This document shows, piece after piece, positions 18,247-28,467 of a DNA stretch of 64,000 nt. Source of the DNA: Muribaculaceae bacterium (GTDB lineage: Bacteria; Bacteroidota; Bacteroidia; Bacteroidales; Muribaculaceae); NCBI GenBank assembly GCA_022509105.1, contig JAFLTV010000001.1:1-64000 (forward strand), read 5' to 3'. Every line of letters starts with the position of its first letter. Within the stretch, counting starts at the first letter, position 1. The position numbers and the translations under genes were made by a program. The notes below the pieces were generated by a model, which was given only the letters and a program-made list of their open reading frames with translations, ran no database searches and was not told the origin of the DNA.

Positions 18247-19188
18247 ATGGAAAAGACACTCACTAAGGTATTGATTATAGGATCGGGTCCTGCAGGATAC
18301 ACAGCAGGAATGTATGCTTCTCGTGCAAATCTTCAACCGATAGTATATGAAGGGCATCAACCCGGAGGACAGTTGACTCAGACCACTGAAATTGAAAACT
18401 TTCCAGGGTATCCGGAAGGGGTTCAGGGTCCTGAAATGATGAATCACTTCAGACAGCAGGCTGAGCGTTTCGGCACAAAGATTGTTCCGCGCATCATTAC
18501 CAAAGTGGATTTCTCAAAACGCCCGTTTATATGTGAAGATGATAGGGGAGATATAATTGAGGCTGAAACAGTTATAATTTCCACAGGAGCTTCTGCAAAA
18601 TATCTGGGTCTTCCTGACGAAGAAAAATACAGAGGTCTGGGTGTGAGCGCTTGTGCCACCTGCGACGGATTCTTCTATAGAGGTCGTGAAGTGGCCGTAG
18701 TAGGCGGAGGCGACACTGCCTGTGAGGAGGCTCTTTATCTTTCCACCCTTGCTAAAAAAGTTTATCTCATTGTTCGTAGAGGAGTGTTAAGAGCTTCAGA
18801 AGTAATGCAGAAAAGAGTAAGAGAAAATCCAAATATTGAGATTCTTTTCCATTGTAACACAATTGGTCTTTTCGGGGAAGAAGTGCTTGAGGGCGCTCAT
18901 TTAGTGAGCCATAAAGGCACTCCGGAAGAAGATTATTTTGATATATCAATAGAGGGTTTCTTCCTTGCAATAGGACATAATCCTAACACTGAAATCTTTA
19001 AGGAATGGATTGAAACAGATGAAGAGGGTTATATCAAAGTGGAAGGAGCGACAACCCGCACTAATGTTGAGGGAGTTTTTGCTGCCGGAGACTGTGCTGA
19101 TCCTCGCTATCGTCAAGCTATTGTAGCAGCCGGTTCAGGATGTAAAGCAGCGATGGATGCAGAAAAATTCCTTACAATAAATGAATAA
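18247..19188 (+). CDS. trxB: Thioredoxin-disulfide reductase
   Basis: About 313 residues from ATG 18247 (MEKTLTKVLIIGSGPAG). The FAD motif GSGPAGYTAGMYASRA, the redox-active CATCDGFF centre, the NADPH motif GGGDTACEEALYL and the C-terminal GVFAAGDCAD block are all intact. It transfers electrons from NADPH to thioredoxin in the cytoplasm. A thioredoxin-fold lipoprotein is encoded at 51.3 kb, but that protein faces the envelope and is not an obvious direct substrate. dCMP deaminase follows 14 bases later. Confidence 0.96.
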   Translation: MEKTLTKVLIIGSGPAGYTAGMYASRANLQPIVYEGHQPGGQLTQTTEIENFPGYPEGVQGPEMMNHFRQQAERFGTKIVPRIITKVDFSKRPFICEDDRGDIIEAETVIISTGASAKYLGLPDEEKYRGLGVSACATCDGFFYRGREVAVVGGGDTACEEALYLSTLAKKVYLIVRRGVLRASEVMQKRVRENPNIEILFHCNTIGLFGEEVLEGAHLVSHKGTPEEDYFDISIEGFFLAIGHNPNTEIFKEWIETDEEGYIKVEGATTRTNVEGVFAAGDCADPRYRQAIVAAGSGCKAAMDAEKFLTINE

Positions 19189-19202
19189 AAACCTCTTTAT
19201 TG

Positions 19203-19637
19203 ATGTCAGAAGAATCAAAAAGAAGCTTGCTTGACCGCCGTTATTTAAGGATGGCAAAAATATGGAGTGAAAACTCTTATTGTCAACGTAGGAAAGTGGG
19301 AGCTCTTATTGTCAAAGACAAGATGATAATCTCAGACGGCTATAATGGCACTCCCTCCGGTTTCCCGAATATTTGTGAAGATGAAGACAATAGAACTCTT
19401 CCTTATGTTTTGCATGCAGAGGCAAATGCCATTACAAAAGTTGCTAAAAGCAACAATTCCAGTGACGGTGGAACGTTATATGTTACAGATAGCCCATGCA
19501 TTGAATGTTCAAAATTGATTATTCAGGCTGGCATCAAAAGAGTGGTTTATTCAAAATTATACCGGATCACAGATGGTCTCGACCTTTTGAGGACTGCCGG
19601 AATAGAAACAGAGTTTATACCGGACTTGGATGAATAA
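19203..19637 (+). CDS. dCMP deaminase family zinc enzyme
   Basis: About 144 residues. The zinc site is complete: HAEANAI supplies the His and catalytic Glu, and SPCIECSKLI supplies two Cys. RRKVGALIVKDKMIISDGYNGTPSGFPN is typical of deoxycytidylate deaminases, which make dUMP for dTTP synthesis. I prefer ATG 19203 over an overlapping TTG at 19200. Its stop overlaps the start of the S41 protease gene by 8 bases, implying translational coupling. Confidence 0.93.
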   Translation: MSEESKRSLLDRRYLRMAKIWSENSYCQRRKVGALIVKDKMIISDGYNGTPSGFPNICEDEDNRTLPYVLHAEANAITKVAKSNNSSDGGTLYVTDSPCIECSKLIIQAGIKRVVYSKLYRITDGLDLLRTAGIETEFIPDLDE

Positions 19638-21249
19638 TAAAAGAAACTTAGCAATGATTTTGCTACCGCTACTCCTGGCTGTTGCATTGGGGTGCGGTAT
19701 CTTTTTAGGGAGATATATCACTAACAAAAATCTGACGGAGAAGGAAGAAAAGCTACGTACGGTTTTAAGCCTTATAAGATCTGACTATGTAGATGTGGTG
19801 GATATGGATTCTTTGATAGAAGCCACATTCCCTGATATGTTGTCATATCTTGACCCGCATTCAGCTTACATTCCGGCCGAGGAGCTTCAGACGGTGAATG
19901 ATGATCTTTTGGGTTCATTCAGCGGAGTTGGTATCTCTTTCCAAATTATTAACGACACTGTGCAAGTGATCGAAGTAATTCCGGGAGGTCCGGCTGAAAA
20001 GGTAGGGATATTGGCCGGTGACAGAATTTTGAAAGCTGATACAACAAGTCTTATCGGAAAGGATATCACTACCGAAACGGTCTTTAAAAACCTTAGAGGA
20101 GTCAAAGGCTCGAAAGTAGAGCTTGAGATAAAACGTTACGGACAGAAAAAACCGGTGGTTTATGACGTAGTGAGAGGTGATATACCGGTTAATTCTGTTG
20201 ATGTGGCCTATATGCTTAATAAAAACACAGGATACGTTAAAGTAACTAAATTTTCACGCAACACATATAATGAATTCTTTAACGCCCTCAATAACTTGAA
20301 ACGGGAGGGTGCGGAGTCTTTTGTTATTGATCTTCGTGGGAATTCCGGCGGATTTATGGATCAGGCTATCTATATGGCAAATGAGTTTCTACCGGCCGGC
20401 AGAATGATTGTCTACACTAAAGGAAGAAAGCCTGAAAATGAGTATATGGCTTTAAGTGACGGCACAGGGAAATTCCAGGATTTCCCGATTGTGGTTCTCA
20501 CTAACGAATCATCGGCTTCCGCTTCTGAAATTTTTGCAGGTGCTATTCAGGACAACGATAGAGGATTAATCATCGGAAGACGCACATTTGGAAAAGGTCT
20601 TGTGCAGAATCAGACTCAATTGCCCGATAGCTCTGCCATTAGGTTGACAGTGGCAAGATATTACACTCCTTCAGGAAGAAGTATTCAGAAAGAATATCAA
20701 AGAGGAGAAATTAAGAAATATGATCTTGATCTTGTTGACAGGTATGCTCATGGAGAATTTTACAATGCTGATAGCATCAAGCTTGATAAATCCAAGATTT
20801 TTGAGACAGTCAACGGGAGAACCGTCTATGGAGGTGGAGGAATTATGCCTGATTATTTTATTCCGGAAGACACAACCGGCATAACATCTTATTATCTTGC
20901 AGTAGCTAACCAGGGTTTAATCCAAAAATATGCATCCAAAGTTGCCGATAAATATAGAAATGCAATGAAGGGCTCAAAAGATATTGATAAATTCAATAAA
21001 ATAATGCCTGATAATCAGATGCTTCTGGAAGACTTTGTGGAATTTGCGGTAGATAATGGCGTTCCGGCCCGTTGGTATTATATCAATCAGTCGCGTGATC
21101 TTCTATTAAGTCAAGTCAAGGCTGTGATTGCAAGAGATGTCTTGGGATATTCTGAATTTATAGAAATATTAAATAAAGATGACAATGTGGTGAAAGAGGC
21201 TATTCTTAAAATATCAACCGGGAAATCACCTGTCAATATAGTTAAATAG
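19630..21249 (+). CDS. S41 family C-terminal processing peptidase
   Basis: A 539-residue envelope serine protease. An N-terminal hydrophobic anchor (LAMILLPLLLAVALGCGIFLG) is followed by a PDZ domain (about residues 85-175, with GVGISFQIINDTVQVIEVIPGGPAEKVG). The peptidase domain follows: the catalytic Ser lies in NESSASASEIFAGA and the Lys in RRTFGKGLVQNQ. FVIDLRGNSGGFMDQAI is the family oxyanion region. A C-terminal domain of about 180 residues follows. It probably trims periplasmic proteins. The gene is coupled to dCMP deaminase upstream, and the cyclo-ligase gene follows 4 bases later. Confidence 0.94.
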   Translation: MNNKRNLAMILLPLLLAVALGCGIFLGRYITNKNLTEKEEKLRTVLSLIRSDYVDVVDMDSLIEATFPDMLSYLDPHSAYIPAEELQTVNDDLLGSFSGVGISFQIINDTVQVIEVIPGGPAEKVGILAGDRILKADTTSLIGKDITTETVFKNLRGVKGSKVELEIKRYGQKKPVVYDVVRGDIPVNSVDVAYMLNKNTGYVKVTKFSRNTYNEFFNALNNLKREGAESFVIDLRGNSGGFMDQAIYMANEFLPAGRMIVYTKGRKPENEYMALSDGTGKFQDFPIVVLTNESSASASEIFAGAIQDNDRGLIIGRRTFGKGLVQNQTQLPDSSAIRLTVARYYTPSGRSIQKEYQRGEIKKYDLDLVDRYAHGEFYNADSIKLDKSKIFETVNGRTVYGGGGIMPDYFIPEDTTGITSYYLAVANQGLIQKYASKVADKYRNAMKGSKDIDKFNKIMPDNQMLLEDFVEFAVDNGVPARWYYINQSRDLLLSQVKAVIARDVLGYSEFIEILNKDDNVVKEAILKISTGKSPVNIVK

Positions 21250-21253
21250 CAGT

Positions 21254-21817
21254 ATGAATGAAAAACTATTAGAAAAAAACGAAATAAGACGTAAAATTAA
21301 AGGTCTGCGACTCATAATGTCGGATGAGTCAAGGCTCACAGCCGCCGAAGAGGTGTTTGACAGATTAGAAAAAACGGCAGCTTTTCTTCTTTCAGATAGA
21401 ATTATGATGTATCATTCATTGCCGGATGAATTAAGCACTCATGCCTTTCTTTCCAAATGGCAAGGGAAAAAGAAATTTTATCTGCCTCGAGTCAATGGTA
21501 TAGATCTTGAAATACTTCCTTATGAAGAAAGCCGGCTCGAGCTTGGCAGTTTTCATATTGAAGAACCGACAGGAAATGATATCACAGATCCTTCGGAAAT
21601 AGAATTGGTGGTAGTGCCTGCTGTGGCTTATGATAGAAAAGGCAGAAGACTTGGCAGAGGAAAAGGATTTTACGACAGATTCCTTAAATCTACAAAGGCT
21701 ACAAAAATTGGAGTTGCCTATGATTTCCAGTTGGTAGAAGAAGTGCCCTCAGAGCCCCATGATGTCGCAATGGATATTGTGATCACTCAAAGCAACACCT
21801 TTATTATTTCCAAATAA
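21254..21817 (+). CDS. 5-formyltetrahydrofolate cyclo-ligase
   Basis: A 187-residue ATP-dependent enzyme that recycles 5-formyl-THF to 5,10-methenyl-THF. An early basic patch (KNEIRRKIKGLR), MMYHSLPDELST, KKKFYLPRV and the ATP-binding GRRLGRGKGFYDRFL are all present. VAYDFQLVEEVPSEPHDVAMDIVIT closes the domain. Normal length. It is the last gene of the run that begins with trxB. It could supply folate for the dTMP step downstream of dCMP deaminase. Confidence 0.94.
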   Translation: MNEKLLEKNEIRRKIKGLRLIMSDESRLTAAEEVFDRLEKTAAFLLSDRIMMYHSLPDELSTHAFLSKWQGKKKFYLPRVNGIDLEILPYEESRLELGSFHIEEPTGNDITDPSEIELVVVPAVAYDRKGRRLGRGKGFYDRFLKSTKATKIGVAYDFQLVEEVPSEPHDVAMDIVITQSNTFIISK

Positions 21818-21904
21818 TATTGCGGATTTATAAACTTTATGACAAGTTTTAAGTCATATATCTAAGAAAATTTCCATAAAAACAATTTTTTTAATCTAAC
21901 AGAT

Positions 21905-24709
21905 ATGAAATTTAAAATTTTATCATTAGTCTGCTTTTTAATGGCTGTAGTCGGGATGAATGCCCAGACACCAATGCCATTGAATCCAAAGGTGAAACAT
22001 GGCGTTTTGCCAAATGGAATGAGTTATTACATCATGCATAACGAAGAACCGAAAGAAAGAGCTAATTTCTATATAGCTCAGAAAGTAGGTTCCACTCTTG
22101 AAGAGCCGACCCAGTTAGGTCTCGCTCATTTCTTGGAACACATGGCATTCAACGGCACTACCCATTATCCCGGGAAGACAATGCTTGAATATCTCCAGAG
22201 TAAAGGTATAAGATTTGGAGCTGATATCAATGCTTACACTGCATTTGATGAAACTGTTTACAATATCAATAATGTGCCTACTACTGATAAGGCTCTGATG
22301 GATAGCGTTCTCCTTGTGCTCCATGACTGGAGTGGCGACATCCTTCTCGAAGGAGACGAGATTGACGCCGAAAGAGGAGTTATAAACGGTGAATACCTGT
22401 CAAGAAATAACGCCAGCTTCCGTATGTATTCCACAATCTTGCCTCAGATTTATAAAGAATACCAATACCAACAGATGCCGATTGGTAAAATGGAAGTTGT
22501 GATGAATTTTCCCTACGAGGAATTAAGGTCATATTACAAGAAATGGTATCGTCCTGATCAGCAGGGTATTGTGATAGTAGGAGACTTTGATGCTAATGAA
22601 ATGGAACAGAAGGTTATTGCCTTGTTCTCAGAAATTGTTATGCCGGAAAATGCAGCACCTCGCACATATCCGGAAGTTAGCGACAACGAACAACCGATCT
22701 TTGCATCTTATGAAGATCCAGAGTTGCAGAGTATGATGACCATGATTTCGTTTAAATCCGAAAAGTTTCCTTTTGAATTAAGAAACACAGATATAGCTTA
22801 TGTATCTGAATCTATAATTAAAAATATTGCCGCACAACTTTTTAATAATCGTCTTGCTGATTTTGCTCTTAATCCGGATTGTCAGTATGCAAACTCAGGT
22901 GTAAATTTTGGTAATTATTACATTTCAAAAACCAAATCATCTTTTGATATTATTGTAATAGCTAAAAACGATTCACAAAAAGCAGTGGAAGAAGCTATGG
23001 CAATTGTAGCACAAGCTTGTAAAACCGGATTTACACAGAGTGAATATGACCGCGCTTCACAAGAGCTAATGGCAAATATGGAAAAACTTTATGCTGAAAG
23101 AGATAAAACAAATAATGATTCTTTTGGTAATGAACTTTGCCGTTATTTTATTGATAATGAACCCGCTCCGGGTATTGAAATTGAATATGAAATCTGGGCG
23201 GACGTTTTGAATAGGATGCCTGTTGAGGCAATAAATGGTTTTGTGGAAACTCTTCTCACAGATCAAAATATGGTAGTTGTTACTTCAGCACCTAAAAAAG
23301 ACGGCTTTCAATTAGTGTCTGAACAAGCAATGTTATCATCTTTGAATAAGGTTATGCATGCAGAATATGAAGCTTTGGCCGAAGAAACAATCAACGAACC
23401 CTTGATTCCATCACTTCCGGCTCCCGGCTCAATCGTCTCGACGAAAGAAGACAATAGCTTGGGAATTACGGAACTTACACTCTCAAATGGTGCCAGAGTG
23501 ATTTTGAAACCCACAGATTTTGCAGGTGACGAAATTCTTCTCATGGGTTACAGAAGAGGAGGAATTGGAGCTCAACAAGGACAGAATCCGGCCAACGTTT
23601 TGATGGCAGAAGATGTTTTCAATTCTTCCAAACTCGGGAATTTCGATGCTAAAACCTTAAGAAAATATCTAGCAGGTAAGAATGTATCTTTAGATTTTTC
23701 TATCAGTAATTTCACTGATGTACTCCAGGGAAATTCAACGGTGAAAGATCTTCCTTACCTTTTCGAATTGATTTATGCATCCTTCACAGAATTGAATGAA
23801 GATGAGGTGACATTCCAGGCAAATGTGCAAAGAGCTCGCCCCGGTTTAGAGAATCAAGAAAAGAATCCGAGATCTATATTCTTCAGGCAAGTTGTTAAGA
23901 CTTTAACTAAGAATAATCCTTATTTACAGCAGCCTACAGTGGCTACTCTTGATAATGTGAATTATTCAGAGTCTTTGGAAATGGTGAAGAACGTGCTTGG
24001 CAATGCCGCTGAATACACTTTCATTTTCACAGGCAACATTGATATGGCCACAATCAAACCGTTGATTGAACAGTATATAGCTTCATTACCGGCTTCCGGT
24101 TTAACTGTCTATGAAACACTTGATGCAACTTATCCGGAAGGACAGATCATCAATGATTTCAATCAGCCTATGGAAGTTCCCACAGTGGAAGTTTATAATG
24201 TTTATTCAGGAAAGAATCTGAAATATAACATGGAAAATTCCATTATGATGGATCTTGCAGGTGATATCCTTGGCAACATTTATATTGACACTCTCCGTGA
24301 AGAAGAAGGTGGAACTTACTCTCCAATGGTTGGAGCATCCTACAACCCCTTTACTGAGGAATGGACAGTTGTTTATTATTTCACCACTAACTCCGATCAA
24401 AAAGAAAAATTGATTGTCAGAGCTAATGATGAATGGAATAAGATGCTGAAAGATGGTGTTTCAGAAGTTAATTTCAACAAAGTAAAAGAAGCCATGATTA
24501 AGCAATATGAGATCAACTCTCGTAAAAATGCTTATTGGAGCAATGCGCTGATAAACCAGATGCTTTTCCCTGACACACCCACTATCGTTGGATATGAAGA
24601 CGCTCTCAAGAAAATCAATCTTAAAGATTTCAATAAGTTTTTAAAGAGTTTTTATGATGGTAAAAACCGTATCCAGGTCATAATGGAAGGAACTCCTGTA
24701 AATAATTAA
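21905..24709 (+). CDS. M16 family zinc metallopeptidase, secreted
   Basis: A 934-residue pitrilysin-type peptidase with a signal peptide (first 20 residues, ending in MNAQ). The inverted zinc motif HFLEH is at 75-79, with the downstream Glu in ERGVINGEYL. A second, inactive M16-like half occupies about residues 500-930 and contains the substrate-binding TLREEEGGTYSPMVGASYNPF block. The protein is probably periplasmic or surface-exposed and degrades peptides. It lies 87 bases after the cyclo-ligase and ends at a strong terminator. Confidence 0.93.
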   Translation: MKFKILSLVCFLMAVVGMNAQTPMPLNPKVKHGVLPNGMSYYIMHNEEPKERANFYIAQKVGSTLEEPTQLGLAHFLEHMAFNGTTHYPGKTMLEYLQSKGIRFGADINAYTAFDETVYNINNVPTTDKALMDSVLLVLHDWSGDILLEGDEIDAERGVINGEYLSRNNASFRMYSTILPQIYKEYQYQQMPIGKMEVVMNFPYEELRSYYKKWYRPDQQGIVIVGDFDANEMEQKVIALFSEIVMPENAAPRTYPEVSDNEQPIFASYEDPELQSMMTMISFKSEKFPFELRNTDIAYVSESIIKNIAAQLFNNRLADFALNPDCQYANSGVNFGNYYISKTKSSFDIIVIAKNDSQKAVEEAMAIVAQACKTGFTQSEYDRASQELMANMEKLYAERDKTNNDSFGNELCRYFIDNEPAPGIEIEYEIWADVLNRMPVEAINGFVETLLTDQNMVVVTSAPKKDGFQLVSEQAMLSSLNKVMHAEYEALAEETINEPLIPSLPAPGSIVSTKEDNSLGITELTLSNGARVILKPTDFAGDEILLMGYRRGGIGAQQGQNPANVLMAEDVFNSSKLGNFDAKTLRKYLAGKNVSLDFSISNFTDVLQGNSTVKDLPYLFELIYASFTELNEDEVTFQANVQRARPGLENQEKNPRSIFFRQVVKTLTKNNPYLQQPTVATLDNVNYSESLEMVKNVLGNAAEYTFIFTGNIDMATIKPLIEQYIASLPASGLTVYETLDATYPEGQIINDFNQPMEVPTVEVYNVYSGKNLKYNMENSIMMDLAGDILGNIYIDTLREEEGGTYSPMVGASYNPFTEEWTVVYYFTTNSDQKEKLIVRANDEWNKMLKDGVSEVNFNKVKEAMIKQYEINSRKNAYWSNALINQMLFPDTPTIVGYEDALKKINLKDFNKFLKSFYDGKNRIQVIMEGTPVNN

Positions 24710-24715
24710 GAATAT

Positions 24716-24749
24716 GTTCCCCGATTTTAAAAAAATTGGGGAACGTTTT
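24716..24749 (+). terminator. Rho-independent terminator after the M16 gene
   Basis: A 12-bp stem, GTTCCCCGATTT with AAATTGGGGAAC (one G-U pair), is followed by GTTTTC. Confidence 0.8.
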
Positions 24750-24771
24750 CTAAGAACTTATTCATCATTTT

Positions 24772-26913
24772 ATGAACAGAATTATAATGGGTAGTGTTTT
24801 TATAACTGCTTTAATGACAATAACAACAAATTCTATAGAGGCCAAAGGCAACGCTCTGGTTCAACCATCACGGTTGCCCTATGAGGCCGTGCCTTTCGAT
24901 AAAATAACTCCGGCCGATATGGAAGAGGCCGTTCTGGAAGGAATTAAATTGCAAAATCAGGAAATCGAAGCAATTGCAAATTCTGAGGAGCTCCCTTCTT
25001 TCGAGAACACCATAGCGGCCTTTGACAGAACCGGTTCTGTTCTCAACCTTGCTATTCTGACATTAAGTAATTTAGAGGCTGCCGTTGGCGACACTGTACT
25101 TATGAACACTCTCGCTAAGGTGACCCCGGCTCTTTCGGATCATTCCACAAATATTCTTCTCAATGAAAAACTTTGGGACAGGATTAAAAAGGTTTATGAT
25201 TCTAAAGAGACAAGAACAGATTTGAGTCCGGAGGCTCTCCGTCTTATAGACGAGACTTATCGGAGTTTTGCAGAAAGCGGAGCAAATCTTAAAGGTAAAG
25301 ATCGCGATGAATATAGACGTCTTAATTCAAAGCTTTCCGACCTTTCGGTTAAATTCAGTCAGAATGTCACAAATGAAATGTCTTCTCCTTCACGTCGACT
25401 TTGGGTGAAGGAGGAAGACACAGCCGGTATTCCTGATGCAATCAAAATGGCTGCTCGAAATGAGGCTAAAGAGGTATTAGAATCTGAGGGTAAACCTGAT
25501 GACACTTCATTATATCTTTTCACAGTCTTCAGTCCTTCTTATACTCCCTTTATGAAATATGCAGATAACAGAGAGTTAAGAAAGCAGCTTTATCAAATCT
25601 ATAACACCCGAAACAACGGGGGAGAATTTGACAACACCAAGATTCTAAAGGATATTGCGAACACACGCCTCGAATTGGCCAAGCTGATGGGTAAAAACAC
25701 ATTTGCAGATTTTCAGCTCCAAGGCACAATGGCTGCTAATCCCACTAATGTGATGAATCTCCTTGAACAGCTTAGGGAAAACTATACCCTCCCAATGCAA
25801 AAAGAAATTCAGGAAATTCAGGATTATGCCCGTCAAACCCAAGGAAATGACTTCATCCTTATGCCGTGGGATTACAGTTATTGGGCCAATAAGCTCAAAA
25901 ACGATAAATATGCATTCAATGATGAAGACATGAAGCCTTATTTCGAGCTTAACAACACGATTAATGGCGTGTTGGGGCTTGCAACAAAGCTTTATGGCTA
26001 CACATTTAAGGAGAATAAAGAACTCCCCGGATATCATCCGGATGTGAAAGTGTTTGAGGTATATGATAACGATGGTTCCATTCTCGGACTGCTTTATGCC
26101 GATTTCTATTATCGTGCAGGAAAATCTCCGGGAGCATGGATGACTGAGTTCCGCACAGAAACAAAAGATGATAATGGCTCAAGAAAACTTCCGCTTATCT
26201 CTATAGTCACCAACTTCTCGAAACCGGTAGGTGATGAGCCTGTTTTGCTGACTCCTTATGAAGTTGAAACATTTCTTCATGAATTCGGCCATGCATTACA
26301 TGGATTGTCTTCCCAAGCCACTTATGCTTCTCTCAGCGGCACGAATGTCTATCATGATTTTGTAGAACTCTTTTCTCAATTTAATGAAAATTTCCTTACT
26401 GAGAAGGAATTCCTTGATGGATTTGCCAAACATTATCAGACAGGTGAAAAGATGCCGGAGGAGCTTCTCGACCGTTTTATTAGCTCAAACCAATTCGGAG
26501 CAGCTTATGCCTGTATGAAACAGCTTGGATTCGGTTATCTCGACATGGCTTACCACACCATCAATGAGCCAATAGCCGAGGAAATGAATGTTGAGATTTT
26601 TGAGAAGAACGCACAGGAACCCGTAAAGATATTTGAAGCGGTTGAGGGTTGTTCCACAAGTCCCTCTTTCGGTCATATTTTCTCAGGAAGCTATGCTGCC
26701 GGTTATTATGGTTATAAATGGGCAGAAGTATTGGATGCTGATGCTTTCGCTGCTTTCAAAGAAGAGGGTATTTTCAATCCGGCTCCTGCAGGCCGTTTCA
26801 AGAAAATGCTTCAAAGCGGGGGAACAGTAGATCCTTCTCAATTATATAAAACTTTCAGAGGTAAGGATCCATCAGTCGACGCTCTGTTAAAAAGAGACGG
26901 AATCAAGAAATAA
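24772..26913 (+). CDS. M3 family oligopeptidase / peptidyl-dipeptidase Dcp-like
   Basis: A 713-residue zinc peptidase with an N-terminal signal-like segment (MGSVFITALMTITTNSIEA). The metal site HEFGHALH begins at H503, with the third ligand in the following FVELFSQFNENFL region. MLQSGGTVDPSQLYKTFRGKDPSVDALLKRDG is the usual C-terminus of the Dcp group. Such enzymes cut dipeptides from oligopeptide C-termini. The signal-like N-terminus suggests an envelope location, consistent with peptide scavenging alongside the preceding M16 peptidase. Confidence 0.93.
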   Translation: MNRIIMGSVFITALMTITTNSIEAKGNALVQPSRLPYEAVPFDKITPADMEEAVLEGIKLQNQEIEAIANSEELPSFENTIAAFDRTGSVLNLAILTLSNLEAAVGDTVLMNTLAKVTPALSDHSTNILLNEKLWDRIKKVYDSKETRTDLSPEALRLIDETYRSFAESGANLKGKDRDEYRRLNSKLSDLSVKFSQNVTNEMSSPSRRLWVKEEDTAGIPDAIKMAARNEAKEVLESEGKPDDTSLYLFTVFSPSYTPFMKYADNRELRKQLYQIYNTRNNGGEFDNTKILKDIANTRLELAKLMGKNTFADFQLQGTMAANPTNVMNLLEQLRENYTLPMQKEIQEIQDYARQTQGNDFILMPWDYSYWANKLKNDKYAFNDEDMKPYFELNNTINGVLGLATKLYGYTFKENKELPGYHPDVKVFEVYDNDGSILGLLYADFYYRAGKSPGAWMTEFRTETKDDNGSRKLPLISIVTNFSKPVGDEPVLLTPYEVETFLHEFGHALHGLSSQATYASLSGTNVYHDFVELFSQFNENFLTEKEFLDGFAKHYQTGEKMPEELLDRFISSNQFGAAYACMKQLGFGYLDMAYHTINEPIAEEMNVEIFEKNAQEPVKIFEAVEGCSTSPSFGHIFSGSYAAGYYGYKWAEVLDADAFAAFKEEGIFNPAPAGRFKKMLQSGGTVDPSQLYKTFRGKDPSVDALLKRDGIKK

Positions 26914-26918
26914 AAAGC

Positions 26919-26953
26919 AAAACCGGCCGAATAAATTAAATCGGTCGGTTTTT
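26919..26953 (+). terminator. Rho-independent terminator after the M3 gene
   Basis: AACCGGCCGA pairs with TCGGTCGGTT (one G-U pair) across a 10-base AT-rich loop and ends in a T run. Confidence 0.85.
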
Positions 26954-27027
26954 CTATCGTTATTTATTTCTATTTCTACTCTCTTACTTTCACAATAGAC
27001 AATTTTTACTGTATAGACAACTTGAGG

Positions 27028-28395
27028 TCAGATAACCAAAGAATGAACTAACGGAAGAGCTTCCAGAGTTTTGTCTATATCGATTATATAGAGGAGGGTA
27101 GTGTCTGAACTACCGTTTGACATTGCATGAATCTCTATATTTTGCCGTTGAAGAGAATGTTTGATTCTTTCACTCATTCTCTGTTTCATTCTCATATCTT
27201 TCCCGACAATTGCCAAAGCGGCAAGATCATTTTTCAGTTGAAGATTTGAAATTGTGCCGTTGCTGATTTCCGGAGCCAGCTCCTGCTCTAAGAGCTTTAA
27301 AGCCTTTCCGGCTTCTCCGCTTCCCACTGCAATATCAATAATAAAATTATTATCCGGATTAGAAACCGGAATAATCTTAATTCCATCTTTTGAGATTGCA
27401 TTAAAGGCCCGGTTAGTCAGAACAGGCAATTCATTTTCATTTTTTAGTTCAAATGAAATTAGCGATGTGTCTTTAAGAGAGGTTACTCCCTTGACGGGAA
27501 GATCCTCTTTCAATGAATTGTCAGTTATTAAAGACCCCGGAGCCTCTGCATGGAATGTATTTAAAATTTTTATAGGAATGTTTTTATGAAAAACAGGGTA
27601 GATTGTGGGGGGATATATCACTTTAGCGCCGAAAGAACAAAGTTCCATACTCTCTGTGAAAGTAAGATGGTCTATGACTTTGGCATCTTTTACAATTCTC
27701 GGATCTGCAGTCATAAACCCGTCTACATCGGTCCAAATTTCTAAAATATCAGCATCCAGCGCAGCCGCTATCAAAGCGCCGGTGTAGTCGCTGCCCCCTC
27801 TTCCAAGGTTTGTTATCTCGCCTGTGGCGGTATCTGTGGAAATAAACCCCGGCACTATGGATTTTTCATTTTCTCCCTGAGTTTTGAATTCTTCTATAAT
27901 CAGAGATTCCGTGAGCTTTCTATCGGCTATATTTTTACCATACCATTTTTCAGTTTTGATAAAATTCAAGGAATCATGTCTTTTGCCGTTTTCAACTATA
28001 GCAGTCACTATCACCGACGACATTCTTTCTCCGTAACTTACGATTACATCTAAAGTCTGATCGGGCAAAGCTCTTAAAAGCCATATTCCCTCATAGTTTC
28101 TTTTAAGGTCTTTTAAAAGCTGTGTTACAGTAGTGTTTACTTCATCCTGAAGCTCATCTTTCACAAGACTTTTTATTATAACAGCATGCCGATCTTCTAT
28201 TGCAGTCATGTCATTCCGCCAGGATTCATCCTGAGAGGCCGCTTTTTTTGCTGTGGAGATAAGTTTATCGGTTAATCCTCCTAAAGCAGAAACAACCACT
28301 ATGGCATTCCCTTCTATAGAATCAACTATATTTTTGACATTCTTCAGACTTTCTACCGTACCTACGGATGTGCCTCCAAATTTTAATACTTTCAT
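27028..28395 (-). CDS. Aspartate kinase (monofunctional)
   Basis: A 455-residue kinase for the first step of the Lys/Thr/Met pathway. KFGGTSVG (4-11) binds ATP, VVVSALGGLTDKL follows, and the catalytic GRGGSDYTGALIAAALDAD block is complete. Two ACT-type regulatory domains fill residues 300-455. It is not fused to homoserine dehydrogenase. It is transcribed away from YqgE, with about 70 bases between the two start codons. Which amino acid inhibits it cannot be decided by eye. Confidence 0.93.
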   Translation of the reverse strand: MKVLKFGGTSVGTVESLKNVKNIVDSIEGNAIVVVSALGGLTDKLISTAKKAASQDESWRNDMTAIEDRHAVIIKSLVKDELQDEVNTTVTQLLKDLKRNYEGIWLLRALPDQTLDVIVSYGERMSSVIVTAIVENGKRHDSLNFIKTEKWYGKNIADRKLTESLIIEEFKTQGENEKSIVPGFISTDTATGEITNLGRGGSDYTGALIAAALDADILEIWTDVDGFMTADPRIVKDAKVIDHLTFTESMELCSFGAKVIYPPTIYPVFHKNIPIKILNTFHAEAPGSLITDNSLKEDLPVKGVTSLKDTSLISFELKNENELPVLTNRAFNAISKDGIKIIPVSNPDNNFIIDIAVGSGEAGKALKLLEQELAPEISNGTISNLQLKNDLAALAIVGKDMRMKQRMSERIKHSLQRQNIEIHAMSNGSSDTTLLYIIDIDKTLEALPLVHSLVI

Positions 28396-28467
28396 TATTT
28401 ACTTTCGATTTTGGAGAATCTTAATCTTTCTTTAATTCTATTTGTTATAATTGTAAAAGATATCACA

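Noticed and set aside
25645-26037. A 130-codon minus-strand frame
   Set aside because: It lies inside the M3 peptidase gene, with no supporting signal.
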